Part shown: positions 52,926 through 61,642 of the stretch, in pieces
How positions within the stretch are numbered: the first letter of the stretch is position 1
How the letters are laid out: every line of letters starts with the position of its first letter
Assembly: GCF_014836875.1 (NCBI RefSeq)
Contig: NZ_JACSQC010000005.1
Coordinates: forward strand, 248,001 to 312,000
Length of the DNA stretch: 64,000 nt
Direction of reading: 5' to 3'
DNA from: Arthrobacter pullicola
GTDB taxonomy: Bacteria; Actinomycetota; Actinomycetes; Actinomycetales; Micrococcaceae
Position numbers and translations under genes: made by a program
Notes under the pieces: generated by a model
Seen by the model: only the letters and a program-made list of their open reading frames with translations
Databases searched by the model: none
What the model was told of the DNA's origin: nothing

Positions 52926-53990
52926 TTAGCCTCCTCGGCCAACACGGTTGGAGCTGACCAGCAGCCACAGCAGGAAGGGTGCGCCCAGCGCACCGGTGAC
53001 AACCCCCACGGGCAGCGACGTTCCGGGCACCAGGTTGTGCCCCACGAAGTCTGCAGCGAGCAGGATGAGGGCGCCGGTTAGCCCGGCGGCCGGCAGCGAA
53101 GCGCGTCCGCCGAGCAGCCGGCGGGAAATGGGCCCGGCCAGGAAGGCCACGAACGCCACCGGTCCGGCTGCAGCGGTGGCCACGGCAGCGAGGCCGACGC
53201 CGGTGAAAAGCAGGCCGGCACGGGTGGCTTCGACGGGGAGCCCCAGCCCTGCGGCGAAGTCGTCCCCCAGTTCCAGGATCCGGAGCCGGCGGCCCAGCAG
53301 CATGGCTGCGGGCAGCAGCACCACCAGTGCGGCGGCCACAGTCCCGGCGCGCTCCCAGGAGGCGGAGTTTAAGGATCCGGTGAGCCAGACCAGCGAATCG
53401 GCGGCCGTGCGCACATCGGTGCGGGTGAGCAGGAAGTTCACCACGGCCTGCAGCACAGCGGCGAACCCGACGCCGATCAGGACCAGCCGCGCTCCGGCCG
53501 CGCCGCCCTTGCGGCTGAGCAGGAAGAGGGCCACGGCGATCACTGTGGCTCCAACCAGCGCGGCGATCGAGACCGCTCCCCCGGTGGCACCGAAGACCAC
53601 CATGGCGGCTACGGCCGCTGCGCTCGCGCCGTAGCTGATGCCGATGATGTCCGGGCTGGCCAGCGGGTTCCGCAGCATGGTCTGGAAGAGGTGTCCCGAG
53701 ACACCGAACGCGACACCGATCAGGACGGCCGTCACGGCACGCGGAAGCTTGCTCTCCATCACGATGAATGTGGCGCCCGGGATCTTTTCCCCGCCCAGGA
53801 TCCGGAGGAAGTCGGGGATGGTAACGGTGTAGTTTCCCAGCAGCACGTAGACGAAGAAGAGGATCACCACGGCGCCGGCCAGGGAGGCCAGCACCACCTG
53901 GCGGCGGCGGCCCGTCCGGCGCCTGACATCGCGGATGAGGACGGCTGCGGTGGCGGTTCGGTCCTGGTGCAGCACGGGTGCGGCGCTCAC
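52926..53990 (-). CDS. FecCD-family siderophore permease 2
   Basis: A 354-residue permease with about ten helices and the FecCD motifs NPLASPDIIGISYGASAAAVAAM and PVAFVAFLAGPISRRLLGG (the cytoplasmic loop contacting the ATPase). It overlaps the first permease gene by four bases. It forms the membrane channel with that protein. Confidence 0.95.
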   Translation of the reverse strand: MSAAPVLHQDRTATAAVLIRDVRRRTGRRRQVVLASLAGAVVILFFVYVLLGNYTVTIPDFLRILGGEKIPGATFIVMESKLPRAVTAVLIGVAFGVSGHLFQTMLRNPLASPDIIGISYGASAAAVAAMVVFGATGGAVSIAALVGATVIAVALFLLSRKGGAAGARLVLIGVGFAAVLQAVVNFLLTRTDVRTAADSLVWLTGSLNSASWERAGTVAAALVVLLPAAMLLGRRLRILELGDDFAAGLGLPVEATRAGLLFTGVGLAAVATAAAGPVAFVAFLAGPISRRLLGGRASLPAAGLTGALILLAADFVGHNLVPGTSLPVGVVTGALGAPFLLWLLVSSNRVGRGG

Positions 53991-55048
53991 AGTTCTGCCA
54001 GCTTCCGCCGTCGGATGATGGCAATGAAGACGGGTGCGCCAATGACAGCAGTCATAATACCGACCGGCACCTCGCCCGGGGGCAGGATCAGCCGTCCGAC
54101 GACGTCGGACACCAGCAGCAGCACGGGTGCGAGCACGGCGGAGAGCACCAGGATCCAGCGGTAGTCCGGACCGGTTAGCCCGCGCACCAGATGCGGGATG
54201 ACCAGGCCCAGGAACGCGATGGGCCCTGCGGCAGCTGTTGCGGCACCGCAGAGCAGCACCACTCCGACGGCCATGATGCCGCGGGAGAGGTTGACGTTCT
54301 GTCCAAGTCCGCGCGCGACGTCGTCCCCCAGGCTCAGTCCGTTCAGCAGCCTCCCGGAGGCGAGCAGGATGGCTGCACCCACGGCAAGGAAGGGGATCAG
54401 TGGAAGGAGGACGTCCCAGCCGCGGCCGGAAACGGTGCCGACCTGCCAGAAACGGAAAGTGTCCAGCGTCTGCCGGCTGGTGACCAGGATGGCGGAGAGC
54501 AAAGAGGTCAGTCCGGCCGTCAGTCCCGCACCGGCCAGCGCCAGCTTGACCGGCGTGGCGCCTTCCCGGCCCAGTGAAGCCACGGAATAGACAATCAGCG
54601 CGGCAACCGCGGTGCCGGCCAGGGCAAACCAGACATAGCCGGTAAAGGAAGTGATTCCGAAGACGTAGATGGCGGTGACGACGGCGAAGGCCGCCCCTGC
54701 GTTGAGGCCCATGATCCCCGGGTCCGCCAGCGGGTTACGGGTCATGCCCTGCAGTGCGGTTCCCGCCAGCCCCAGCGCCGCGCCAATCAGCAGGGCCGCA
54801 ACAGTACGCGGAACCCGGCTCAGCACCACGGCGTGGTCGCCATTGGCAGTGTCCGGATTGACCAGTGCCTGCAGCACGGTTTCCAGTGAAAGCGGCCGGG
54901 CTCCCAACGCCACCGAGGCGAAGGTTGCCAGTGCCAGGACCAGCAGCCCGGCGCTCAGGAGCCAGACGGGCGGCAGTTTGCGTGAACGCCTGGGGGACAG
55001 TGCAGGGGAGCCGGAAACAGGGGTGCGGTTGACGGCCGTTGAGGTCAC
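53987..55048 (-). CDS. FecCD-family siderophore permease 1
   Basis: A 353-residue permease with about ten helices. NPLADPGIMGLNAGAAFAVV and GPIAFLGLVIPHLVRGLTGPDYRW are the FecCD hallmarks. The GTG start at 55048 has AGGAGG seven bases upstream. It is the first gene of the operon, and an iron box lies 33 bases upstream of its start. Confidence 0.95.
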   Translation of the reverse strand: MTSTAVNRTPVSGSPALSPRRSRKLPPVWLLSAGLLVLALATFASVALGARPLSLETVLQALVNPDTANGDHAVVLSRVPRTVAALLIGAALGLAGTALQGMTRNPLADPGIMGLNAGAAFAVVTAIYVFGITSFTGYVWFALAGTAVAALIVYSVASLGREGATPVKLALAGAGLTAGLTSLLSAILVTSRQTLDTFRFWQVGTVSGRGWDVLLPLIPFLAVGAAILLASGRLLNGLSLGDDVARGLGQNVNLSRGIMAVGVVLLCGAATAAAGPIAFLGLVIPHLVRGLTGPDYRWILVLSAVLAPVLLLVSDVVGRLILPPGEVPVGIMTAVIGAPVFIAIIRRRKLAEL

Positions 55049-55080
55049 GGCGGCACCTCCTGAAGGCAGCGGAATTGAAC

Positions 55081-55099
55081 TTAAGTAAGGCTAACCTAC
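55081..55099. promoter_or_regulatory. DtxR/IdeR iron box upstream of the siderophore permeases
   Basis: TTAAGTAAGGCTAACCTAC matches the actinobacterial iron box consensus (TTAGGTTAGGCTAACCTAA) at 15 of 19 positions. IdeR or DtxR with ferrous iron would repress the operon. Confidence 0.85.
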
Positions 55100-55177
55100 G
55101 GCGAGTCAAATTAAGAAACAGTTCCATGCCGTATTAGACCGCCTTCCGCTCAGACAGCGCCCTCGTCAGGCGGCTCA

Positions 55178-55220
55178 GGATCCGCCGGGCCGGCCCGGGA
55201 CGGGGCCGGACCGGCGGACC
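55178..55220 (-). terminator. Terminator after the GST-like gene
   Basis: An 18-19-bp stem (GGATCCGCCGG... paired with CCGGCGGACC, one or two mismatches) just after the GST stop. There is no T-tract, but it is the strongest hairpin in the gap that separates this gene from the siderophore operon. Confidence 0.6.
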
Positions 55221-55225
55221 GGGTC

Positions 55226-56290
55226 TTAGGCGCCGTGCCCGGGGGCAACTTCCTCGCCCGCACGGACCGGGCCGGGAGGAGTCCCGTCGCCGAAGGGCCG
55301 CCCGCCGAGCGCTTCCCGGCCGTGCGGGGTCAGCCACCCGGAGGTGTCCGGCCCGGCGGGGACGATCTGCGTGGGATTCAGGTCCTCGTGCACGATGTAG
55401 TAGTGCTGCTTGATCTGCACGAAGTCCACGGTGTCCCCGAAGCCAGGGGTCTGGAAGAGGTCCCGGGCGTAGCCCCAGAGGGCCGGCATCTCGGTAAGCT
55501 TGTTCCGGTTGCACTTGAAGTGTCCGTGATAGACCGCGTCGAAGCGGACCAAGGTGGTGAACAGCCGAACGTCGGCTTCGGTAATGGTGTCCCCGATCAG
55601 GTAGCGCTGCTTGGACAGGCGCTCCTCCAGCCAGTCCATGGCAGTCCAGAGCCGCTCGTACGCAGCGTCATATGCTTCCTGGGATCCGGCGAAGCCGCAG
55701 CGGTAAACGCCGTTGTTCACTTCCGTGAACACACGCTTATTCACTGCGCGCATTTCCTCCAGATGAGCGGCCGGCCACAGGTCAGGTGCGCCGTCGCGGT
55801 GGAACTCGGTCCACTCAGAGCAAAAGTCCTCGGTGATTTGGGGGAAGTTGTTCGTCACCACAGCGCCGGTGGGGATGTCCACGACAGCCGGGACGGTGAT
55901 CCCCCGGGTGTAGCCCGGTACGCGGCGGAAGAAGGCTTCCTGCAGGCGTTCGATGCCAAGCACCGGGTCTTTCCCGTCCGGGTCAAGGTCGAAGGTCCAG
56001 CTGCGCGAATCGTGCGTGGGACCGGGCAGACCGAGGGAGATGGCATCCTCAAGCCCCAGGAGGCGCCGGACGATGATGGTGCGGTTGGCCCAGGGGCAGG
56101 CGCGTGCGGCTACCAGCCGGTACCGGCCCGGTTCCACGGGGTAGCCGTCGCGTCCGTCGCGGGTGATGCGCGTTTCAATGTAGTTGGTGTCCCGGGTGTA
56201 TTCCTGCCCGCCGGATACGTAGGAGCCGCGGGTGCTGTAATCCGCGCCGGTTTCCCTGCTGTCCGTTTTCTGCTCGGGTGTGCCCGTCAT
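55226..56290 (-). CDS. Glutathionyl-hydroquinone reductase-type GST (ECM4/YqjG family)
   Basis: A 354-residue Xi-class GST. The thioredoxin-fold domain has ARACPWANRTIIVRRLLGL with the catalytic Cys of the CPWA motif; SWTFDLDPDGKDPVLGIERLQEAFF and VPAVVDIPTGAVVTNNFPQI follow. The helical C-terminal domain includes YLIGDTITEADVRLFTTLVRFDAVYHGHFKCNRNKL, a family hallmark. Actinobacteria usually make mycothiol and not glutathione, so the thiol partner is uncertain. I use the ATG at 56290, six bases after GGAG. Confidence 0.93.
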   Translation of the reverse strand: MTGTPEQKTDSRETGADYSTRGSYVSGGQEYTRDTNYIETRITRDGRDGYPVEPGRYRLVAARACPWANRTIIVRRLLGLEDAISLGLPGPTHDSRSWTFDLDPDGKDPVLGIERLQEAFFRRVPGYTRGITVPAVVDIPTGAVVTNNFPQITEDFCSEWTEFHRDGAPDLWPAAHLEEMRAVNKRVFTEVNNGVYRCGFAGSQEAYDAAYERLWTAMDWLEERLSKQRYLIGDTITEADVRLFTTLVRFDAVYHGHFKCNRNKLTEMPALWGYARDLFQTPGFGDTVDFVQIKQHYYIVHEDLNPTQIVPAGPDTSGWLTPHGREALGGRPFGDGTPPGPVRAGEEVAPGHGA

Positions 56291-56435
56291 ATCCACTCCA
56301 TCCAATCAGCCGAATCGTTCCGTCTTGTTCCACCGTAACGCCCTGCCCGCGGACGCTGCTCCGCCTGTAGAGTCGTGGACCAACAGTGCTGCCTGCGCGG
56401 CGCTGGGTTTTTTGCCGAAACGAAGGGACATCGTG

Positions 56436-57473
56436 ATGCGTGTAGCCGTCCTCGGAGCCACCGGGAACGTGGGAACTGCCGTCCTGCGCCGACTGCAGGC
56501 GGCGCGGGCTGAACGCCCGGACGGACTGGAGATCATCGGCGTCGCGCGCCGGATACCGTCCCAGGCGACCGGACCGTACGAAGGCGTGCAATGGCACAGC
56601 ATTGACGTCGCTTCCGGCTCCGGACGGGATGAACTGGCGGAGGTGCTCGACGGCGTTGATGCGGTGGTCCACCTTATCTGGGCCATCCAGCCCAACCGCG
56701 ACGAGGCAGAGCTGCACCGGATCAACGTGCACGGGACCGAGAATATGCTTTCCGCTGCCGCCGAAGCCGGTGTCCGCCAGGTGGTGTGCGCGTCCTCGGT
56801 GGGTGCCTACTCCCCCGCCCCCAAGGACTCCCTTACGGACGAATCCTGGCCGGCGCGCGGTATCGCCACTTCCCATTACAGCCGGCACAAGGGAGAACAG
56901 GAGGAACTGCTGGATGAGTTCGAGCACCGTTACCCGGAGATTCGCGTTGCCCGCCTGCGTCCGGGACTGATTTTCCAGTCCGACGCGGGCAGTGAGATCG
57001 GGCGGTATTTCCTGGGACCGCTGGTGCCCCGGTTCATCCTGAACCGGCTGAGCCTGCCGCTGATTCCGCTGCCTGCTGAGTTCTCCTTCCAGGTGGTCCA
57101 CGCCGATGACATGGCCGATGCCTATTGGCGGGTGATCGATCAGCGCGCTGAAGGGGCCTACAACATCGCCGCGGATCCGGTCATCACACCTGAACTCCTC
57201 GCAGGGTTGCTGGGGGCCCGCAGGATCCTGAACGTTCCCGTTGGCCTGATCCGTGCCGTGGTAGCGCTTACTTGGGCGGCACGGCTCCAGGCGACGGATC
57301 CAGGCTGGATCGATATGGCCGCCGGCGCTCCGCTGATGGACACCTCCCGGGCCCGGGAGCTGCTGGGCTGGGAGCCGCAGAGGTCTTCCCTCCGGGCCTT
57401 CCAGGATGTACTCGACGGACTCAGCGAGCAGGCCGGTGTGCCCGATTCGCCGTTGCTGGGCCCCGGGCGCTAA
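56436..57473 (+). CDS. NAD-dependent epimerase/dehydratase (extended SDR)
   Basis: A 345-residue SDR-fold protein. MRVAVLGATGNVGTAVLRRL is the NAD(P)-binding GxxGxxG. The YxxxK motif appears altered: the usual Tyr lies in ATSHYSRHKGEQEELL (Y-S-R-H-K), which matches Y-x-x-x-K. C-terminal features fit the atypical NAD-epimerase group. Substrate unknown. ATG 56436 follows AAGGG by nine bases; the adjacent GTG at 56433 is also possible. It is divergent from the GST-like gene. Confidence 0.88.
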   Translation: MRVAVLGATGNVGTAVLRRLQAARAERPDGLEIIGVARRIPSQATGPYEGVQWHSIDVASGSGRDELAEVLDGVDAVVHLIWAIQPNRDEAELHRINVHGTENMLSAAAEAGVRQVVCASSVGAYSPAPKDSLTDESWPARGIATSHYSRHKGEQEELLDEFEHRYPEIRVARLRPGLIFQSDAGSEIGRYFLGPLVPRFILNRLSLPLIPLPAEFSFQVVHADDMADAYWRVIDQRAEGAYNIAADPVITPELLAGLLGARRILNVPVGLIRAVVALTWAARLQATDPGWIDMAAGAPLMDTSRARELLGWEPQRSSLRAFQDVLDGLSEQAGVPDSPLLGPGR

Positions 57474-57490
57474 GCCAGCCGGAAGCTAAT

Positions 57491-57537
57491 AAACCATCGG
57501 CCCGGACCCGCAGCTGGGGGTGCGGGCCGATGGTTTT
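57491..57537. terminator. Terminator between convergent SDR and YihY genes
   Basis: AAACCATCGG ... CCCGCA pairs with TGCGGG-CCGATGGTTTT (a 6-base bulge on the left arm), ending in TTTTC on the plus strand. It serves the SDR gene and probably also the convergent YihY gene. Confidence 0.75.
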
Positions 57538-57545
57538 CGAGCGTC

Positions 57546-58610
57546 TTACAAGTCGTCGTCGTAGTCCTTGCCAGCGTGCTGCTGCCGCAGCTCGCGGCCC
57601 TGCTGGACATCCTTTGCTTCCTGTTCCGCACGCTTGTCCATCTGAGTGGTGTCCCGCGGCGGGAGCTGGATCGAGTGCTCGGCCTGGATGCCGGCCTGGA
57701 GTTCGCGGCCGCGCTCCACTTCGGCGTCGAACTCAGCACCAAAGAGCAGGGAGATGTTGACCAGCCAGATCCACAGCAGCAGCACGATCACGCCGCCGAT
57801 GGCGCCGTAAGTGGCGTTGTAGCTGCCGAAGTTACTTACGTAGAAGGCGAATCCCAGGGTGGCGATGGCCATCACGATCAGGGCCAGGAAGGCACCCATG
57901 CTCATCCAGCGGAATTTGGGCTGCTTGACGTTGGGCGTGGCGTAATACAGCAGGGCAATGATCACGATGGCGAAGAGTACCATGACCGGCCACTTGGCAA
58001 TGTTCCAGATGAGCACGGCCTCGCTGCCCATGCCAATGTAGTTTCCGATCGTCTCGGCAATCGGTCCGCTGATGACCAGCATGATCAGCAGGCCGGCAAC
58101 CAAGAGGATCGCGATCAGGGTGACCAGCAGCTGGAGGGGACGCAGCTTCCAGATGGGCCGGCCTTCCTCGACCTCGTAGATTCGATTCATCGAGCGGCCG
58201 AAGGCGCCCACGTAGCCCGACGCCGACCACAGCGCACCGGCAATACCAACAAAGAGCGCCAGCCCGGCTGCCTGTGAGGAGGTGAGCTGTTCAATCGGAC
58301 CGCTGACCAGGGCAACGGCGTCCTCAGGTGCAAACGTCTCCAGGAAGTCCAGCATGGCATTGGTGGTGCTTTCCGCCTGCCCCACCAGGCCGAGGATGGA
58401 AACCATGGCCAGCAGTGCCGGGAAGAGCGAAAGGACCGTGTAGTAGGTCAGCGCGGCTGCCAGGTCGGTGCACTGGTCCTTGGAGAACTCGCGGATGGTC
58501 TTGCGGAAGATGTACATCCAGCTGGGCTTGGTGACTTCCGTCGGTGAATCCGGCTTGGCAGCCGTTCCGAGCGAAGCACCATCCTGCTGGGTGCTGTCCT
58601 GCTGAGCCAT
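57546..58610 (-). CDS. YihY/BrkB family membrane protein
   Basis: A 354-residue protein with six helices. Family motifs are DLAAALTYYTVLSLFPALLAMVSILGL and VGAFGRSMNRIYEVEEGRPIWKLR. GGVIVLLLWIWLVNISLLFGAEFDAEVERGRELQAG closes the domain. Cytoplasmic tails flank it: a Gln/Asp-rich N-terminus and a charged C-terminus. Once annotated as RNase BN, the family's function remains unclear. I take the ATG at 58610 after CCAGGAGGG. Confidence 0.94.
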   Translation of the reverse strand: MAQQDSTQQDGASLGTAAKPDSPTEVTKPSWMYIFRKTIREFSKDQCTDLAAALTYYTVLSLFPALLAMVSILGLVGQAESTTNAMLDFLETFAPEDAVALVSGPIEQLTSSQAAGLALFVGIAGALWSASGYVGAFGRSMNRIYEVEEGRPIWKLRPLQLLVTLIAILLVAGLLIMLVISGPIAETIGNYIGMGSEAVLIWNIAKWPVMVLFAIVIIALLYYATPNVKQPKFRWMSMGAFLALIVMAIATLGFAFYVSNFGSYNATYGAIGGVIVLLLWIWLVNISLLFGAEFDAEVERGRELQAGIQAEHSIQLPPRDTTQMDKRAEQEAKDVQQGRELRQQHAGKDYDDDL

Positions 58611-58707
58611 GGGGCCCTCCTGGCTGATCGGATCCGGAGAACCCATCGTATTACTAAGCAGGCTTAGGTCCAAGCAGGCCTGCCGCCGCTGCCAACCTGT
58701 GCAGACG

Positions 58708-59019
58708 TCACCAGCCTTTGTAGTAGTCCTCCAGCGCCGCTTCCTCGTCCGGGGTCAGCGCACCCTCGTGGTCCATGTCCGGGGAGTCTTCGATCGCCTT
58801 CCGGGAGTAGTTGACGTAGAGGTCGTCGTCGTCGCGGCGGGCTCCAGCCAGCGGCACGAAGTACTGACGGCCTTCAAACAGGCCCAGTGCCACCGTGACC
58901 CAGGCAGGCTCCCCGGTGGCACGGTCCAAGTGGACGTTGCCCACCAGCCCCAGCCGTTCACCATCCTTGGCCCAGACCGTGCAGCCCTGCAATTCGTGGA
59001 TCACGTACTGGTCAACCAT
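58708..59019 (-). CDS. PRC-barrel domain protein
   Basis: A 103-residue protein. The PRC barrel spans residues 5-75 (LQGCTVWAKDGERLGLVGNVHLDRATGEPAWVTVALG, then FVPLAGARRDDDDLYVNYSRKAIEDSP). An acidic C-terminal helix ends in EEAALEDYYKGW. PRC barrels occur in RNA maturation and in stress-associated proteins of this size; the role here is unknown. The start is uncertain: ATG 59019 fits the domain, but an ATG at 59061 would add 14 residues and neither has a well-spaced site. Confidence 0.88.
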   Translation of the reverse strand: MVDQYVIHELQGCTVWAKDGERLGLVGNVHLDRATGEPAWVTVALGLFEGRQYFVPLAGARRDDDDLYVNYSRKAIEDSPDMDHEGALTPDEEAALEDYYKGW

Positions 59020-59121
59020 GTCTCCGGTTTCCTCTCCGTCGTCTTCCGCAGTCCACCGCATGCTGCGCCGGCCGCGCCGTGGGTATCATTCCAGCCCTCT
59101 CCACCCCCGGGTTGTCAACAC

Positions 59122-60342
59122 CTAGCGGTCGGTGTGCTCGTCCCGGTCCTCCCAGACATCGGCTCCGGGACCGGCAAAACTGCGGTTGCGCTCAACCGCA
59201 TCAATGCTGCCGGTGAACAGCTGCGACGTGCTGGTGTCCTCCAGATCGCCGCCGGGGTTCCGCCGCGTCCCCCGCCGCCGTGGGGCAAGGTCCCTGGCGG
59301 TTTCGGTGAGCTGCTCGAACCGCTGCCGCGGCAGCGCGGACGGGTGGTTCTGCTGCAGGAAGGACACCATGGACTCGCGCACCAGGCACCGGAGATCAAA
59401 GAGCGTGCCGCTGTCCGGAGCGGACACGAGAATCCGTACCCGGACGAGCCCCTGGACGGCGTCCGTCACCTGCAGGACGCTGGTCCGCCCATCCCAGAGG
59501 TCGGTACCGGCCAGGATCCGCTTCAGCTCCCCACGCAGTTCCGTGACCGGCGTTTCCCAGTCGAGGTCCAGTTCCACGGTGCCCAGAATGTCCGAGTGCT
59601 TCCGCGTCCAGTTTTCGAAGGGCGTGGAGGTGAAGTACGTGGAGGGCAGGATCATTCGGCGGTCGTCCCAGATGTGAACCACCACGTACGTCATGGTGAT
59701 TTCCTCGATCTTACCCCACTGACCTTCCACCACTACGACGTCGTCCACCCGGATCGCGTCGGTGAAGGCCAGCTGCAGTCCAGCGAAGACATTGCCCAGG
59801 GTGCTCTGCACCGCCAGGCCGGCGACGATGGAGAGCAGGCCGGCCGAGGCAAGAAGGCCCGCACCCAGCGCCCGGACCTCGTCGATGGTCAGCAGCACAC
59901 AAGCCACTGCCACGGTGATGACCAGCGCCACGGCGACGCGGCGGCCCAGGATGATCTGCGTTTTCAGCCGGCGCAGCCGCCGGTTGTCCTTGGTGTCAGT
60001 GTCGTACTTCGTCAGCACCACGGCTTCGACGATCAGCAGGGTAACGACGGCGAGCCAGCCGATCGCCGCGATCAGGCTGATGACCAGGACATAGTCCACA
60101 GCCCCATACCAAGACTCAGACCTGGCAGTGGCGGAAAGCGCGATCCGGGAGCCGATCAGGGCGAGGACCAGCCGCAGCGGGTTGCGTCCCAGTGCACTCA
60201 CTTCCCGGATCCGTGGGACTTTCCGGAAGATGCGCGTGGTGGAGCTGCGGACGATCCGCGCGGCAACGAGCGCTGCCGCGACAGCCGCGACGACGGCGAT
60301 CAGCGGTTTGAGTGGATCGATGACATCAAAGAATTCCTGCAT
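59122..60342 (-). CDS. Small-conductance mechanosensitive channel (MscS family)
   Basis: A 406-residue channel with four helices before the MscS pore and beta domain. VAGLAVQSTLGNVFAGLQLAFTDAIRVDDVVVVEGQWGKIEEI holds the pore-lining helix and the start of the cytoplasmic beta domain, and ILPSTYFTSTPFENWTR the typical end. The C-terminal part is longer than E. coli MscS by about 100 residues and basic. It opens under membrane tension at osmotic downshock. I place the start at 60342 (MQEFFDVIDPLKPL); a longer frame would add 13 residues. Confidence 0.94.
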   Translation of the reverse strand: MQEFFDVIDPLKPLIAVVAAVAAALVAARIVRSSTTRIFRKVPRIREVSALGRNPLRLVLALIGSRIALSATARSESWYGAVDYVLVISLIAAIGWLAVVTLLIVEAVVLTKYDTDTKDNRRLRRLKTQIILGRRVAVALVITVAVACVLLTIDEVRALGAGLLASAGLLSIVAGLAVQSTLGNVFAGLQLAFTDAIRVDDVVVVEGQWGKIEEITMTYVVVHIWDDRRMILPSTYFTSTPFENWTRKHSDILGTVELDLDWETPVTELRGELKRILAGTDLWDGRTSVLQVTDAVQGLVRVRILVSAPDSGTLFDLRCLVRESMVSFLQQNHPSALPRQRFEQLTETARDLAPRRRGTRRNPGGDLEDTSTSQLFTGSIDAVERNRSFAGPGADVWEDRDEHTDR

Positions 60343-60419
60343 CCTGCTGATAATGGCAAACCCCCCGGGGTGCCTGTCCAATTATGTGATCTGCGTCCGC
60401 TATGCAGGGACCTAAACGA

Positions 60420-60455
60420 AAATACCCCTTCGGCCGGGAGACCGAAGGGGTATTT
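60420..60455 (-). terminator. Terminator of the siderophore-binding lipoprotein gene
   Basis: AAATACCCCTTCGG and CCGAAGGGGTATTT make a perfect 14-bp stem with an 8-base loop, and TATTTTCGTTT follows on the minus strand. A classical Rho-independent terminator. Confidence 0.92.
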
Positions 60456-60469
60456 GCGGGACTGCGGAA

Positions 60470-61519
60470 TTACTTCACCTGTGCTGCGGCCTCGCCGAGA
60501 AGCGGAACAAAGTTGTCCAGGGCGTAGGGGATGCTCAGGACATTCGCCGCGGAGATGGACAGGGTCAGCGTGTTGTCCGAATCTGCCACGAGTCCGCCGT
60601 TCTTGACGGCCGGGATTTGGCTCAGCAGCGGATCGGCGACTATCGCTTCCTTGGCGGCGTCGTCGGCCACCCAGCTCACGAACAGGTCAGCTTCGAGCTC
60701 GTTGGCGCGTTCCGGTGACCAAGTCAGATAGAACGCGTCAGCAGGTGCGTTCTCATCAACGATCGGCGCCTGGACCATTCCCAGTTCCTTCAGGAACTTG
60801 GGGCGGTTGTCACCGGAGGTGTAGATGGAGATCTGGTCGGCACCGGCCGTGGTGTCGAGGTTGCCGTAGATGAAGCTGGTTCCGGCGAGCTCCGGGTATT
60901 CGGCCGCCTTGTCGGTGATGGCCTTCTCGGTTTCCTCCACGAGCTTGGCGGCTTCCTCGCTCTTGCCGAGGGCTTCACCAATCATGGTGGCGGAGTCCTG
61001 CCAGGACGTGTAGTACGGGACGTCCGGGTAGGCGACCACGGGTGCGATCGAGCTGAGCTTCTCGTAGTCCTCCTGCGTGATGCCGGAGTACGCAGCGAGG
61101 ATCACATCCGGATTGGTGGCTGCGATTTCGTCGAAGTTGATGCCGTCAGTTTCCGGGTACTGGACCGGAGCGTTCTCCGAGCCGATCGGTGCGCCGAGCT
61201 CTTCAAGTGCCTGGTCGATCCACGGGGTCGTGCCGTTTTCGTTGCCGCCCCACTCGTAGAGCGGCATACCTACGGGAACGACTCCGAGTGCCAGCGCGGT
61301 GTCGGTGTTGACCCAGGAGACGGTTGCGACGCGCTCGGGGACGGCGTCGATGGTGGTCTCACCGAAGGCATGCTCGATGGTGACCGGGAACTGGTCGCTG
61401 GAAGCGGCGGCGCTGCCGGAGCCCGAGTCCGACGACGTCGAACCCGTGGAGCAGGCGGACAGGGACAGCACGGCGACGGCAGCGACGGCCGCAAGACTGC
61501 GCATGCGGGACAGGGCCAT
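60470..61519 (-). CDS. Iron-siderophore ABC transporter binding lipoprotein
   Basis: A 349-residue FecB/FhuD-type (class III) binding protein. The signal peptide ends in the lipobox LSLSAC, with the lipidated Cys near residue 23, followed by a Ser/Gly-rich linker. DQFPVTIEHAFGETTIDAVPERVATVSWVNTDTALALGVVPVG is the typical N-lobe, and TNPDVILAAYSGITQEDYEKLSSIAPVVAYP the connecting segment. No permease is adjacent, so it most likely serves the permease-ATPase set at 52-55 kb. The ATG at 61519 has TAGGAG five bases upstream. An iron box lies 53 bases upstream of the start. Confidence 0.94.
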   Translation of the reverse strand: MALSRMRSLAAVAAVAVLSLSACSTGSTSSDSGSGSAAASSDQFPVTIEHAFGETTIDAVPERVATVSWVNTDTALALGVVPVGMPLYEWGGNENGTTPWIDQALEELGAPIGSENAPVQYPETDGINFDEIAATNPDVILAAYSGITQEDYEKLSSIAPVVAYPDVPYYTSWQDSATMIGEALGKSEEAAKLVEETEKAITDKAAEYPELAGTSFIYGNLDTTAGADQISIYTSGDNRPKFLKELGMVQAPIVDENAPADAFYLTWSPERANELEADLFVSWVADDAAKEAIVADPLLSQIPAVKNGGLVADSDNTLTLSISAANVLSIPYALDNFVPLLGEAAAQVK

Positions 61520-61571
61520 GGGGGCTCCTAGATATTTGCAAATGTGGATGGGGATGCCGGATTTTTTCCGG

Positions 61572-61590
61572 CAAGGTAAGGCTAACCTAC
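61572..61590. promoter_or_regulatory. DtxR/IdeR iron box upstream of the binding lipoprotein
   Basis: CAAGGTAAGGCTAACCTAC is a close match to the iron box consensus and is nearly identical to the box at 55081-55099 (17 of 19). This suggests co-regulation of the two units by iron. Confidence 0.87.
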
Positions 61591-61642
61591 GAAGCGGGGA
61601 AATACGCAACGCGCATGTGCCCTAATGGGTGAAGGGTTCCGG

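Noticed and set aside
58609-60606. A 665-codon plus-strand frame opposite the MscS and PRC-barrel genes
   Set aside because: It spans several convincing minus-strand genes and terminators and has no recognisable domain.
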